Positions 18,801 to 27,428 of a stretch of 64,000 nt of DNA are shown here, piece after piece. Under the pieces are notes generated by a model that saw only the letters and a program-made list of their open reading frames with translations, made no database searches and had not been told where the DNA came from. Each line of letters begins with the position of its first letter. Position 1 is the stretch's first letter. Position numbers and translations under genes: made by a program. Source of the DNA: JAWKXU01 sp020446465 (lineage in GTDB: Bacteria > Pseudomonadota > Alphaproteobacteria > Sphingomonadales > Sphingomonadaceae); contig JAWKXU010000001.1 of assembly GCA_041396845.1 (NCBI GenBank), positions 186,001 to 250,000 of the forward strand, in the 5' to 3' direction.

Positions 18801-19267
18801 CGCTCAACCTCTATAAATTGATGGCCTTCAAGGACGAATACGAAGTCGCCCGATTGTTTGTGGAAGCCTTCGACAGCAATCGCGAAACTGGCCGCCTGGC
18901 GAAAGGCCAGAGCTTCAAATGGTGGATACACCCGACTTTCCTTCGCAAGCTCGGTGTAAGGAAAAAGGTGTCGCTAGGCTCCTGGTTCGTGCCCGCTGCG
19001 CGGTTGCTGGCAAAAATGAAGTCGCTTCGCGGAACGCCTTTTGACGTGTTCGGGATTGGCATTGTCCGCACGGAAGAACGCAAGCTGGCGGATGAATACC
19101 GCACTATGCTGGCCAGTGCGATTGAGGCTTTTCCAGGCAATGCTGAAAAGCAAAAGGCCATTGCCGAATTGCCCGATATGATCCGTGGTTATGAAGATTT
19201 GAAGCTGGAGAACATCGCGCGCTTCCGCGCCGCCGCTGCGGAAATCATGGCGATCGGCGTCGAATGA
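15824..19267 (+). CDS. Fused indolepyruvate:ferredoxin-type 2-oxoacid oxidoreductase
   Basis: A 1147-residue single-chain TPP- and Fe-S-dependent 2-oxoacid:acceptor oxidoreductase that would convert a 2-oxoacid to its acyl-CoA. The N-terminal domain carries ISGYPGSPLGGVD. CSGCPHNRS is near residue 427, followed by the TPP-binding domain. The Cys cluster ICEGCGDCG is near 630 with more Cys at about 655-680, and the gamma domain starts at GIGGTGIITVNQV near 717. The start ATG at 15824 overlaps the crotonase stop; an ATG at 15761 would lie in the crotonase gene. Operon position suggests it works on a CoA-pathway intermediate. Indolepyruvate itself is only the family name. Confidence 0.9.
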   Translation: MTNAVELRSVTLEDRYAKESGPLYMTGVQAMLRVLVDQARADRADGLNTAGLISGYPGSPLGGVDSEMMRNLPHFEKEQVFHQLGLNEELAATAIYGTQMVGEVPGPKYDGVFGMWFGKSPGVDRAADALHHANFHGTARHGGVLVVAGDDPHARSTILPSDSNTILSSFYMPVLAPGNVQEVLDLGRHGYALSRAAGLWVGFKLISDIADAAASVEVGPDRVSPMLPKVVYDGADFVPDFHANEAGPPLIAREREIYYARLELAREYARINGLNRIIGAGDGARRGIVASGKTYFDLREAMRMLGIGDADLERLGIRILKIGMVYPFDTRTAMEFASGLEDVIVIEDKRPFLELALKDILYGRGDAPTIVGRNDAKGDLLLTACGELSVDIIADALARWMGIAGPVRDNVPLSNEALSTARQPYFCSGCPHNRSLRVPEGSVVGAGIGCHIMTLWMGRLMGEVTGYTQMGGEGAQWVGVHRFTETNHFFQNLGDGTYAHSGSLAIRFAIAAGINITYKLLYNSAVAMTGGQDVFGGLTALGIVDQLKAEGVSQIVITTDEPERYSGKALPAIASVRHRDDLLAVEKELAGVKGVTVIINDQQCAAEKRRLRKRGKLPVKPEKVYINERICEGCGDCGVKSNCLSVEPVETEFGRKTRINQTSCNSDFSCLLGDCPSFMTVEGGMHETRPEPPGEPPVELAPPHGHLPESGWSIVMAGIGGTGIITVNQVLGMAATLAGLSVRSIDQIGSSQKAGPVISMLKIDIAPVEGAARLADGSADGFIAFDLLTAATNENMRMAHPSRTLFIGNSDAVPTGTTVTDVSVAYPEKDILLSRLNARMKSAPVVFDGLRAARLLFGNEIAANMLMVGAACQSGVVPIAPEAIEAAIEMNGVAVATNVSAFRWGRYAAMDLQGFEAVISSRENPQPVWERITGPEADRIAALQLGEEQGARVELRYLELTAFQNADYARQYLDALADFKQQGLDSVALASASLNLYKLMAFKDEYEVARLFVEAFDSNRETGRLAKGQSFKWWIHPTFLRKLGVRKKVSLGSWFVPAARLLAKMKSLRGTPFDVFGIGIVRTEERKLADEYRTMLASAIEAFPGNAEKQKAIAELPDMIRGYEDLKLENIARFRAAAAEIMAIGVE

Positions 19268-19445
19268 TTCAATGTTGTGAGAGTGGCGTCTGGTATTGGG
19301 CGTAGCGCTCCTTCCGGTCCCAACAGATCGACCGAAAGGCGGATAAAGGGCCTGCACGACACATGGTGGAGACAAGCCCACATTTCCCTGTCATTATTTT
19401 TGACATTGAGAATATCTGATCACAGGATCAAAGGATCATAGCCAA

Positions 19446-20219
19446 ATGACCAACGATGCCTTCCTGCTGACCGGCAAGGTCGCCATTATTACAGGCTCCA
19501 GCCGCGGCATTGGCTTTGCCACCGCGCGGGCGCTGGGCCTCGCAGGTGCCAAAGTGATGTTGATGTCGCGCAAGCCTGACAGTTGTGAGGCTGCCGCAAA
19601 CGCTTTGCGCCAGGATGGCATAGAGTCGGCATGGGTGGCGGGACATGCCGCGCGCGAGGATGACATCCGGCGTGCGGTCGATACTGCGCTCGCCCAGTTC
19701 GGGCGGCTCGATTTCCTGGTTGCCAATGCAGCGATCAATCCCACGTTCGATCCGCTTGTCGATCTTGCGGAAGAGAGCTTCCAGAAAGTCATGGACACAA
19801 ATGTTGCTGGCCCCTTGCGTCTTGCCCGTCACGGGCTGCCGCGGCTGGCTGAAGGCGGCGCGATGGTCGTCGTTTCTTCTGTCAATGCCGCATCGGGGTT
19901 CAGGAGCGGTAGTTCATACGGCATGTCGAAAGCTGCCGTTGAAGCGATGACCCGTCAGCTTGCAGTCGAATGGGGGGAGAAAGGTGTTCGGATCAATGCG
20001 GTAAGGCCAGGGGCGACCAGGACGGACATGGTTCGCAAGCTGGTGGAACAGGACGGCTATATGGAAAACGTCATGCAAACCACACCTTTGCGCCGCATTG
20101 CCGAACCCGAAGATGTTGCCAATGTGATCGTGTTTCTGCTGTCGAATGCTGCACGGCACATGACCGGGCAGGTGCTGACCATTGATGGTGGACAATCCAT
20201 TCTTCGTGGACCGGCCTGA
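19446..20219 (+). CDS. Short-chain dehydrogenase/reductase
   Basis: A classical SDR of 257 residues with TGSSRGIG, ANAA (a variant of NNAG), VVSSVNAASG, the YGMSK catalytic pair, RINAVRPGATRT and the usual ending TGQVLTIDGGQ. Its order and size fit a 3-hydroxyacyl or ketone reductase. It lies 178 bp after the fused oxidoreductase, with TTGACA at 19402-19407 as a possible own promoter, and 101 bp before the double-HTH regulator. Confidence 0.92.
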   Translation: MTNDAFLLTGKVAIITGSSRGIGFATARALGLAGAKVMLMSRKPDSCEAAANALRQDGIESAWVAGHAAREDDIRRAVDTALAQFGRLDFLVANAAINPTFDPLVDLAEESFQKVMDTNVAGPLRLARHGLPRLAEGGAMVVVSSVNAASGFRSGSSYGMSKAAVEAMTRQLAVEWGEKGVRINAVRPGATRTDMVRKLVEQDGYMENVMQTTPLRRIAEPEDVANVIVFLLSNAARHMTGQVLTIDGGQSILRGPA

Positions 20220-20251
20220 CTTTCTGGGAAAAGCAGGAAGGCTATGAAATG

Positions 20252-20265
20252 CGCAATATGTTGCG
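20252..20265. promoter_or_regulatory. Palindromic candidate operator before the double-HTH regulator
   Basis: CGCAATATGTTGCG consists of 5-bp arms CGCAA/TTGCG around TATG. It lies 56 bp before the regulator start, a good place for autoregulation. No binding data can be inferred. Confidence 0.35.
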
Positions 20266-20320
20266 TATTTTGTCCGGCTGCATCATAAGACGCCAACCGA
20301 CGAATGGGGGGTGTTGACCA

Positions 20321-21418
20321 ATGGGCGGGGCTCAAATTGCAGATCTGCGTCAAGCCAACCGCGTGAGGAAACGGCAAGACGCCTTGGCGCGCGAATTCGG
20401 TCTGACTGGAGCGCGCCTCGCGGTACTCGTGGAGGTGGGGCGAAATAGTGGTGAGGGGACGGCGACCGGCATTGCAGAGCATCTTGGCACGAGCCGGCAA
20501 GCCGTTCAGAGGATTCTCAACGTCATTGCGTCTCTGGGCTATGTTTCGTTGCGTCCGGGCACATCAGACAAGCGTCAGAGGGTCGCATCGTTGACGCCGG
20601 CCGGGCGAAAAATCCTCGATAAAACGCGTAGCACAAATAATGGTCTTGCCGACAGGTCCGCTATGGAAGAATCCGCTTCGGCGCCACGTTCCACGGGCGA
20701 GGGCGCGCTGCAACAAGGTCGCACGATTGTTCCGCGCAGTTTCGAGACGGTCCGTAATCATGTGCTGCGCCAGATACGTCTTGGCAATCTCGATCCGGGC
20801 GACAAACTGCCTCCCGAACGCGACCTTGGCGTGCAACTGGGGGTTGGTCGTCCGGTTGTGCGCGAAGCATTGCGAAGCCTTGAAATGGCGGGTGTTATTA
20901 AAATTCTGCGCGGTTCACATGGCGGTGCCTTCGTGCGGGAAAGCAGTTCCGAAGGCATACGCGATTCGATCGAAGCGATGCTCGTCGTTGGGCGAATTTC
21001 GCTGGACGACTTGTTGGAGATGCGTTCGATATTCGTAGCGCAAAGCGCGTATCTGGGGGCTGAACGCGGAACCGTGGAAGACTTCGCAAGGATCGAGGCC
21101 AGCATATCACGGCTTGAAAATGCTGTTGCAGAAGGTGATCAACTGCCCGGTGTTTTGCCGGCAGGCGACTTCTATCGTGCGGTTGCAGGGGCATCGCATA
21201 ACCCGATGCTGGTCCTGATTATGGATGCGCTTCTGGGTCTGGTTGCGCAGATGCTTTCGGCGCTTGGCGACTGGCCGCGTATCGATTCGGTGACGCCGCG
21301 CCGCAGGGTGCTTCAGGCGATGCGCGAGGGACATGCGGACCGTGCAGCCCGCCTGCTTCACGAGCATGCGGAACACAGCAGGAGCATACTTGATCCCTAT
21401 AAAGAGAAGCTGCCCTGA
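20321..21418 (+). CDS. Double-HTH regulator: MarR-like domain fused to FadR-type GntR/FCD regulator
   Basis: A 365-residue fusion. Residues ~15-105 form a MarR-like winged helix (GIAEHLGTSRQAVQRILNVI and then the wing around RPGTSDKRQRVASLTPAG). After a linker, residues ~130-200 form a GntR HTH (GDKLPPERDLGVQLGVGRPV, VREALRSLEMAGVI). The rest is an FCD effector domain (DLLEMRSIFVAQSAYLGAE, SHNPML). FadR-type proteins usually sense acyl-CoA or acids. The gene lies between the SDR and the TonB receptor and may control the whole cluster. Two DNA-binding domains in one chain is unusual. There is no sign of a sequencing join: the frame is continuous. Confidence 0.85.
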   Translation: MGGAQIADLRQANRVRKRQDALAREFGLTGARLAVLVEVGRNSGEGTATGIAEHLGTSRQAVQRILNVIASLGYVSLRPGTSDKRQRVASLTPAGRKILDKTRSTNNGLADRSAMEESASAPRSTGEGALQQGRTIVPRSFETVRNHVLRQIRLGNLDPGDKLPPERDLGVQLGVGRPVVREALRSLEMAGVIKILRGSHGGAFVRESSSEGIRDSIEAMLVVGRISLDDLLEMRSIFVAQSAYLGAERGTVEDFARIEASISRLENAVAEGDQLPGVLPAGDFYRAVAGASHNPMLVLIMDALLGLVAQMLSALGDWPRIDSVTPRRRVLQAMREGHADRAARLLHEHAEHSRSILDPYKEKLP

Positions 21419-21488
21419 CCTGCCATGATACGCTGTATGAAACTGTATCTTTCAGGCAACACTCCTGAAAATCTTGAATTTGGCATTA

Positions 21489-21494
21489 TTGACA
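21489..21494 (+). promoter_or_regulatory. Possible -35 box of the TonB receptor promoter
   Basis: A consensus TTGACA lies 70 bp before the TonB receptor start, preceded by CATTA. A similar CATTATT/TTGACATT arrangement occurs at 19392-19409 before the SDR. A clear -10 box at 17 bp spacing is not obvious. Confidence 0.3.
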
Positions 21495-21563
21495 TTTCGT
21501 CGGATTTGTAGATAGGCCATAGGTAATACCAAAGGTTATGGGAATCCAAAGGGAGGAACTCCA

Positions 21564-24065
21564 ATGAAATTTAGAAACCTTTTGCTCGCGGGCAGTGCCT
21601 GCGCGATTGCGGCTATCCCCGCTCTGGCGCAAGCGCAGGAAGCGACTTCAGGCGGTGCGAACGAAATCGTCGTTACCGCGAATAAGCGTGAACAGAACCT
21701 CAACGACGTTGGCCTTAGCATCACCGCCATTTCGGGCGATGCGCTGAAGGAACGCAAGCTGACTTCGATGTCCGATATTGCGTCGGTCGTTCCGGGCTTG
21801 GCCTTTGCGCCGTCCAACACCGGCACGCCGATCCTTACGCTGCGCGGCGTCGGCTTCAACGAAAGCTCGCTGGGCGTTTACCCTGCGGTTTCCGTTTATA
21901 TTGACCAGATGCCGCTGAACTTCCCGGCGCTCGCTTCGCACGCCGCATTCGATCTGGAACGGATCGAGGCGCTGAAGGGGCCGCAGGGCACTCTGTTCGG
22001 CCAGAACTCCACCGGTGGTGCGATCAACTACATCGCTGCCAAGCCGACCGATACCTTTGAAATCGGTGGTGACCTTTCCTACGGTCGCTTCAACACGATC
22101 GAAGGCAACGCCTACATCTCCGGTCCGTTGTCTGAAAACGTGCGCGGTCGTGTGGCCGTAACCGGCCTTAACGGTGACGACTGGCAGAAGAGTGCGACGC
22201 GCAACGATAGCAACGGTCATCAGTCCTACATCGCCGGGCGCGTGCTGCTCGATGTCGATGTCAGCGACAGCGTGAAGCTGAACTTCAACGTCAACGGTTG
22301 GCGTGACAAGTCGCAGCCGCAGGCTCAGCAGCTTGTCGGCATCCGCGTCCAGAACTGGAGCGCGGAACGTGAACAGCTTCATGACTACTATCGCAATCCG
22401 TCGCAGCTCTGGTCGTTCGGCAGCCCGCGAATTGCCGACTGGTCGACGCTTGTTGCTGACCCCGGCACATATCCGTCCAATGACGTTGGCTATGCCGGTG
22501 CGTTTGAGCCGGAAACCCGTGCACAGTGGGGGCAGTCAAACTTTGAGCCCTATTCCAACCGTCGCATGTGGCAGGCAGCCATGCGCGCAGACGTTGAACT
22601 GGGCGCAGGCATTACCCTTACTTCGCTGACGTCTTACGCTCACTTCAAGCAGAATCAGGGCGTTGACGGTGACGGCATGGCTTACGTCAGCTATGACCTT
22701 GAAAAGAACGACGGTTATATCAAGTCGTTCAACCAGGAACTTCGCCTGTCGAACGATCCTCTTTCCCGCATCCGCTGGATGCTGGGTGGCAACTACGAAA
22801 AGAGCAAGACTCTTGACGATCAGGGCCTGCGTTATTTCGACAATACCAGCTATGATTCCAGCCTGTTCTACATCAATTACTCTGGTGCGCGGAACAAGCA
22901 GGACATCGAAAACTGGGCAGTGTTCGGCAACCTTGAATTCGACGTGACGGATCAGCTCACGCTGAAGGCTTCGGCCCGTTACACGGATTCGAAGAACAAG
23001 AACGACATGTGTTCATACACGACCGAAAACGGCAACGTGAACAAGCTGTTCAACCTTTTCGGCACACTGCCTGTTTTCAATTCGGAAGGGGTCGCATTCG
23101 ATCCGATCGCGCCTGAAGGTTGCTACACGCTCAATTATCAGGGTGTCCCCGGTGAAGTGTTCCGTGGCAACCTGAAGGAAGACAATGTTTCCTGGCGCTT
23201 TGGCCTGGATTACAAGGTCAACCCGGATGTGCTGCTCTATGCCAACGTGTCGCGCGGCTACAAGGCTGGCTCATTCCCGACACTGGCTGCTGCATCCTTC
23301 GTGGCGCTTGAGCCGGTGACTCAGGAATCGGTCACCGCTTACGAAGGCGGGTTCAAGGCATCGCTGGCCGATCAGGCTGTGCAGTTTAACGCTGCGGCCT
23401 TCTACATGGACTACAAGGACAAGCAGATCCGTGGTCGTTTGTTCGACATCGTCTTTGGCGGTCTGGAAACGCTGGTTAACATTCCGAAGTCCCGCATCTG
23501 GGGTGCGGAAGCTGACCTCACCGTACGTCCGGCGGAAGGCCTGACGCTGAGCGGTGCGATCACCTATCTGAACTCCAAGATCAAGGAAAGCCCGGCTGCG
23601 CCCTACAACTACAACGTTCTGGGTGTCGTAGACAACTTTGCGGGTGACGATCTGCCGTTCACGCCGGAATGGTCGGGCACGTTCAACCTCGATTATCGTC
23701 ATGAACTGGCCAACGGCGGCGCACCCTTCTTCGGTGTGACTGTCAGCGCCCGTACCAAGTCGGATTCGCAGCCCGGTGCACGGCGTATGCAGTATCTGGA
23801 CGGCTGCCTGGTCGACACGTCGTCGAACCCGGTCTGCTTCCTTCCCGATGGTGTGTCGAACCCGTTCGCTCTCAAGGGCTGGACCACGGTTGACGCGCGT
23901 CTCGGTTACGAAGCGGCTGATGGTGCATGGAAAGTCATGCTCTGGGGCAAGAACATCTTCAACGAATACTACTGGACCAACGTCATCTCCTCAGCTGACT
24001 CGGCCGCCCGTTTCGCGGGTATGCCAGCAACCTACGGTGTGACTTTCGGCTTCAAGTTCCGCTGA
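21564..24065 (+). CDS. TonB-dependent outer-membrane receptor
   Basis: An 833-residue outer-membrane transporter. It has a Sec signal peptide (MKFRNLLLAGSACAIAAIPA, cut near AQAQE), a TonB box-like EIVVTANKR, the plug domain (LTSMSDIASVVPGL, TLRGVGFNESS, GPQGTLFGQNSTGGAI) and a 22-strand barrel ending in the aromatic FGFKFR. It probably imports the substrate of the surrounding catabolic genes, since it lies just after their regulator. The ligand cannot be read from sequence. Confidence 0.94.
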   Translation: MKFRNLLLAGSACAIAAIPALAQAQEATSGGANEIVVTANKREQNLNDVGLSITAISGDALKERKLTSMSDIASVVPGLAFAPSNTGTPILTLRGVGFNESSLGVYPAVSVYIDQMPLNFPALASHAAFDLERIEALKGPQGTLFGQNSTGGAINYIAAKPTDTFEIGGDLSYGRFNTIEGNAYISGPLSENVRGRVAVTGLNGDDWQKSATRNDSNGHQSYIAGRVLLDVDVSDSVKLNFNVNGWRDKSQPQAQQLVGIRVQNWSAEREQLHDYYRNPSQLWSFGSPRIADWSTLVADPGTYPSNDVGYAGAFEPETRAQWGQSNFEPYSNRRMWQAAMRADVELGAGITLTSLTSYAHFKQNQGVDGDGMAYVSYDLEKNDGYIKSFNQELRLSNDPLSRIRWMLGGNYEKSKTLDDQGLRYFDNTSYDSSLFYINYSGARNKQDIENWAVFGNLEFDVTDQLTLKASARYTDSKNKNDMCSYTTENGNVNKLFNLFGTLPVFNSEGVAFDPIAPEGCYTLNYQGVPGEVFRGNLKEDNVSWRFGLDYKVNPDVLLYANVSRGYKAGSFPTLAAASFVALEPVTQESVTAYEGGFKASLADQAVQFNAAAFYMDYKDKQIRGRLFDIVFGGLETLVNIPKSRIWGAEADLTVRPAEGLTLSGAITYLNSKIKESPAAPYNYNVLGVVDNFAGDDLPFTPEWSGTFNLDYRHELANGGAPFFGVTVSARTKSDSQPGARRMQYLDGCLVDTSSNPVCFLPDGVSNPFALKGWTTVDARLGYEAADGAWKVMLWGKNIFNEYYWTNVISSADSAARFAGMPATYGVTFGFKFR

Positions 24066-24448
24066 TTGTTCATGCGATCTGCTCGCACGCTGCCACCGTG
24101 GTAGCGTGCGGGTGGGGCGCTTGCTTTTTACAGATATGGAACCGTGAATGGCGGTGCTGTTGGCTCTAACCCGGAGCTGGTAGCGCCGCCATTTCTTCTA
24201 TATGTTTGAAAGTGCTTTGCGTTGCGGTCAGTGCCGGTTTGGCAGTGGGATTCTGCAACAGGATGGACGGGCAGAAAATATCATCGGCACGAAAAGCATC
24301 ATGTTTGGGGTGTACAATAAATACAAATAGAATTTTATATAAAAACAAAAAATAATATGATATTTGATTAATATCAAAGTGCCTCACTATTTAAAAAATA
24401 AATTCATATCCTCAAGAATCAGAACACGCACATCAAGAGGATAGTATT
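24066..24448. other. Intergenic region after TonB receptor, AT-rich promoter side
   Basis: 383 bp without a gene. The left end holds the terminator hairpin at 24084-24110. The stretch from about 24300 to 24410 is strikingly AT-rich for this genome, with many A and T runs, and probably carries the promoter of the flavin monooxygenase gene at 24449. GAGG at 24436-24439 precedes that ATG. Confidence 0.5.
24084..24110 (+). terminator. Hairpin terminator after the TonB receptor
   Basis: A 27-nt near-perfect palindrome with arms CGCACGCT and AGCGTGCG and an inner CCAC/GTGG. It starts 18 bp after the stop codon. A T run (CTTTTTA) follows about 13 nt later. Confidence 0.65.
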
Positions 24449-25642
24449 ATGGCACGTATGCAGTTCGGTGCGTTTATCGCACCACATTTCCCTTCAAACG
24501 AACATCCGACGCTGGCCATGGAAGAAGACATGGACCGCGTCGTCCTGATGGAAAAGCTGGGCTTTGATGAAGCGTGGATCGGCGAACACCATTCGAGCGG
24601 ATGGGAAATCAACGGCAGCCCGGAACTGTTCGCTGCTGCAGTATCCCAGCGCACCAGCAGGATAAAACTGGGCATGGGCGTCGTGTCGCTACCTTATCAC
24701 AACCCCTTTATGGTTGCCGACCGTATTCGCCAGCTCGATCATATCACGAAAGGGCGCACGATCCTTGGCATGGGGCCGGGATCGCTCCCTTCCGATGCTT
24801 ATATGATCGGCGTTCCGACATCCGAAGTGCGCGACCGCATGGAACAGGCTATCGACCCGATCGTGCGCCTGCTGAACGGTGAAGTCGTTTCTGCCAAGAC
24901 AAGCTGGTTCCATCTTCAGGAAGCGCAACTGCAACTGGATTCCTACAACGAGAAAGGCGTCGAAATCGCAGTCGCCAGCCAGGTTTCGCCCACCGGCGCG
25001 CTTGCGGCGGGCAAATACGGGCTTTCGATGCTGTCGATTGGCGCAACTTCGACAGGCGGATACAATGCTCTGGGTAGTAACTGGAAAATTGCAGAGGATA
25101 CCGCAGCGGAAAACGGTCAGACCGTGGACCGCGCAGGGTGGCGTCTGTGTGGGCCGGTGCACGTTGCAGAGACACGCGAAAAAGCGCGTGAAAATGTGCG
25201 ACATGGTCTGGAACGCTGGATCAATTACATGTCGCACGTGGCAGCATTGCCGCTTGCACCGCCAGCCGGTGTGGACCCGATCGACTTCATTATCGACACT
25301 GGCTTCGGGGTTATTGGCACGCCGGACGATTTCGTGGCCCAGATGACACGTCTGGAAGAACAATCGGGCGGTTTCGGGTGCTTCCTCAATCTGGATAACC
25401 ACTGGGCCGACTGGGCAGAAACACGACGGTCTTATGAACTGATCGCACGCTTTGCCATTCCGCAGATCAACGAGCTTAACCGCTACCGGCATCGTTCGGA
25501 GGCGTTCCTGCGCGACAATCACGACAAGTTCCGCGGAGAGATGGATGCAGCCGTGCGCGCCAAACTGGAAAAATACGCAAGGGAAAAGGGAACCGACAAA
25601 CTGTCGCCCGATATCCTTGCGCACTACGCAGCCAAATCATAG
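24449..25642 (+). CDS. LLM-class flavin-dependent monooxygenase (limonene 1,2-monooxygenase-like)
   Basis: A bacterial-luciferase-fold monooxygenase of 397 residues that uses reduced flavin supplied by a separate reductase. Its N-terminus (FGAFIAPHFP, GFDEAWIGEHHSSGWE), VVSLPYHNPFMVADRI and LGMGPGSLPSDAYM resemble the group annotated as limonene 1,2-monooxygenase. Members act on alkenes, ketones and other substrates, so the substrate is open. It is followed by a Baeyer-Villiger-type monooxygenase 138 bp downstream. Confidence 0.85.
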   Translation: MARMQFGAFIAPHFPSNEHPTLAMEEDMDRVVLMEKLGFDEAWIGEHHSSGWEINGSPELFAAAVSQRTSRIKLGMGVVSLPYHNPFMVADRIRQLDHITKGRTILGMGPGSLPSDAYMIGVPTSEVRDRMEQAIDPIVRLLNGEVVSAKTSWFHLQEAQLQLDSYNEKGVEIAVASQVSPTGALAAGKYGLSMLSIGATSTGGYNALGSNWKIAEDTAAENGQTVDRAGWRLCGPVHVAETREKARENVRHGLERWINYMSHVAALPLAPPAGVDPIDFIIDTGFGVIGTPDDFVAQMTRLEEQSGGFGCFLNLDNHWADWAETRRSYELIARFAIPQINELNRYRHRSEAFLRDNHDKFRGEMDAAVRAKLEKYAREKGTDKLSPDILAHYAAKS

Positions 25643-25780
25643 AAATCGTCTTTGGCAGGGGCAAAGGCACGATCTGAAACGTGCCTTGCTTCCTGTTTGG
25701 AAAAACAAAATGGCAATCTGCGCGAGGCGGGCTGAATGCACCTCCGGCGCATCAGAATGAAGAATAGAGGACCAAGGTAG

Positions 25781-27409
25781 ATGAACGATCCTGAAATGCT
25801 GGACGCGCTTGTTCTCGGCGGCGGGTTCGGCGGCCTGCACATGCTGCATGAACTGCGCAAGAATGGGTTCAAGGCACTCGCGCTGGAGGCTGGCAGCGAT
25901 GTCGGCGGGGCGTGGTATTGGAACCGCTATCCCGGCGCCCGTTGCGACGTCGAAAGTCTGGTCTATTCCTATTCATTCTCCCCTGAAGTTGATGCTGAAT
26001 GGAAATGGTCGGAGCGATATTCTGCCCAGCCGGAAATTCGCGCCTATCTTCGGTTTGTTTCCGAGCGGCTCGATTTGCGCAAAGACATTCGCTTCAACTC
26101 GCGTCTGGTCAAGGCGGTCTTCGACGATGCAGGCGATTTCTGGACGTTCGAGACGGAGAATGGCGATACCTATCGCGCGCGGTGGTTCATTTCCTCCGCA
26201 GGCCCTATCTCGGCGCCGATCTGGCCGGATATCCCCAATCGCGAAAGCTACAAGGGCAGGCTTTATCATTCTGCGCTGTGGCCAAGAGACAAGGAGCCTG
26301 ATTTCACAGGGCTTCGGGTTGCCGTCATCGGGACAGGCTCATCAGGGACACAGCTTATACCGCTCGTTGCAGAGCAGGCCGAACATCTCAGCGTCATGGT
26401 GCGCACGCCGGGGCTGTATATGCCAGCGCGCAACCGGCCTCTGACGACGGATGATTACGAACGCTGGGAAACAAGGCGCGACGATGTGCGTCAGCGGATG
26501 CGCAGTTTTGAAATTGTCGGCAGCGGCGACATCTTTATGGAAGAAGAGCTTATCCAGATCCGTAACCGGCCCGGCGCTGATTTTACGCCTGAAGAGCGCC
26601 GCGAGATTCTGGACCGTCGTTACGCTTATGGCGGGGCCACAGTTCCGCGTGCCTTTACCGATGTCGCCACCAACAAGGAGGTCAACGATCAGATTTCCGA
26701 CTATATCCGCGGTCAGGTTGGCAGGATCGTCAAGGATCCGAAAACGGCTGCCATCCTGACCCCGAGCGAGATCGCATACGGTCAGAAGCGGGTGACTGTC
26801 GGGACGGACTATTACGAAACGTTCAACCGCGACAATGTCGAGGCTATCGACGTGAAGGCCACCCCGATCGAAGGCTTTACGGAAAAAGGCCTGATGATTG
26901 GCGGCAAGGAGTATGCGTTCGATGCGATTATTTGCGCGTCGGGTTTTGATGCGCTCACGGGTGCCCTTACGGTTATCGATATTCGCGGAAAAGACGGCCA
27001 GGCGATCAAGGACGTTTGGGCGGACAACAGCGATACCTATCTGGGCCTTGGCGTTGCGGGCTTCCCCAATCTGCTGATGATCGGTGGCCCCGGCAGCCCG
27101 TCGGTGCTGGTCAATGTGATCGTCGCCAACGAGTTTCAGGTGGAATGGATTTCCCGCCTGCTGGACCATGCGCGCGAACAGGGCATTACCCGGATCGAAG
27201 CTGAACCGGCCGCGCAGGAAAAATGGGCCGAAACCGTGAGCGAGGTTATCAAGGGAACCGTGCTGGAAGGATCGAAGAGCTGGTATGTCGGCGCGAATGT
27301 CCCCGGCAAGGCGCAGGGCATCCTTGCTTATGCGGGTGGGCTGGCCAACTATATCAGGGAATGCAACGATGTTGCTGACGCTGGCTATCCCGGTTTTCGG
27401 CTTGAGTAA
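25781..27409 (+). CDS. Flavin-containing Baeyer-Villiger-type monooxygenase
   Basis: A 542-residue FAD/NADPH monooxygenase. The first Rossmann motif is LGGGFGGL (residues ~8-15), followed by GGAWYWNRYPGARCDVES. The fingerprint YKGRLYHSALWPR fits FxGxxxHxxxW(P/D) except that Tyr replaces the first Phe. The second Rossmann motif is VIGTGSSGTQ. The enzyme would insert oxygen into a ketone, giving an ester or lactone. A purine-rich AGAGGACCAAGG precedes the ATG. It is in line with the LLM monooxygenase and convergent with the MDR reductase. Confidence 0.9.
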   Translation: MNDPEMLDALVLGGGFGGLHMLHELRKNGFKALALEAGSDVGGAWYWNRYPGARCDVESLVYSYSFSPEVDAEWKWSERYSAQPEIRAYLRFVSERLDLRKDIRFNSRLVKAVFDDAGDFWTFETENGDTYRARWFISSAGPISAPIWPDIPNRESYKGRLYHSALWPRDKEPDFTGLRVAVIGTGSSGTQLIPLVAEQAEHLSVMVRTPGLYMPARNRPLTTDDYERWETRRDDVRQRMRSFEIVGSGDIFMEEELIQIRNRPGADFTPEERREILDRRYAYGGATVPRAFTDVATNKEVNDQISDYIRGQVGRIVKDPKTAAILTPSEIAYGQKRVTVGTDYYETFNRDNVEAIDVKATPIEGFTEKGLMIGGKEYAFDAIICASGFDALTGALTVIDIRGKDGQAIKDVWADNSDTYLGLGVAGFPNLLMIGGPGSPSVLVNVIVANEFQVEWISRLLDHAREQGITRIEAEPAAQEKWAETVSEVIKGTVLEGSKSWYVGANVPGKAQGILAYAGGLANYIRECNDVADAGYPGFRLE

Positions 27410-27428
27410 TACGAAGGTTTGCTGCCTG

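Noticed and set aside
24689..25624. A 311-codon open frame antisense to the LLM monooxygenase
   Set aside because: Composition is that of a GC-rich shadow frame; the sense gene has clear family motifs throughout.
26342..27169. A 275-codon open frame antisense to the Baeyer-Villiger-type gene
   Set aside because: Shadow of a well-supported gene, no domain, no ribosome binding site.
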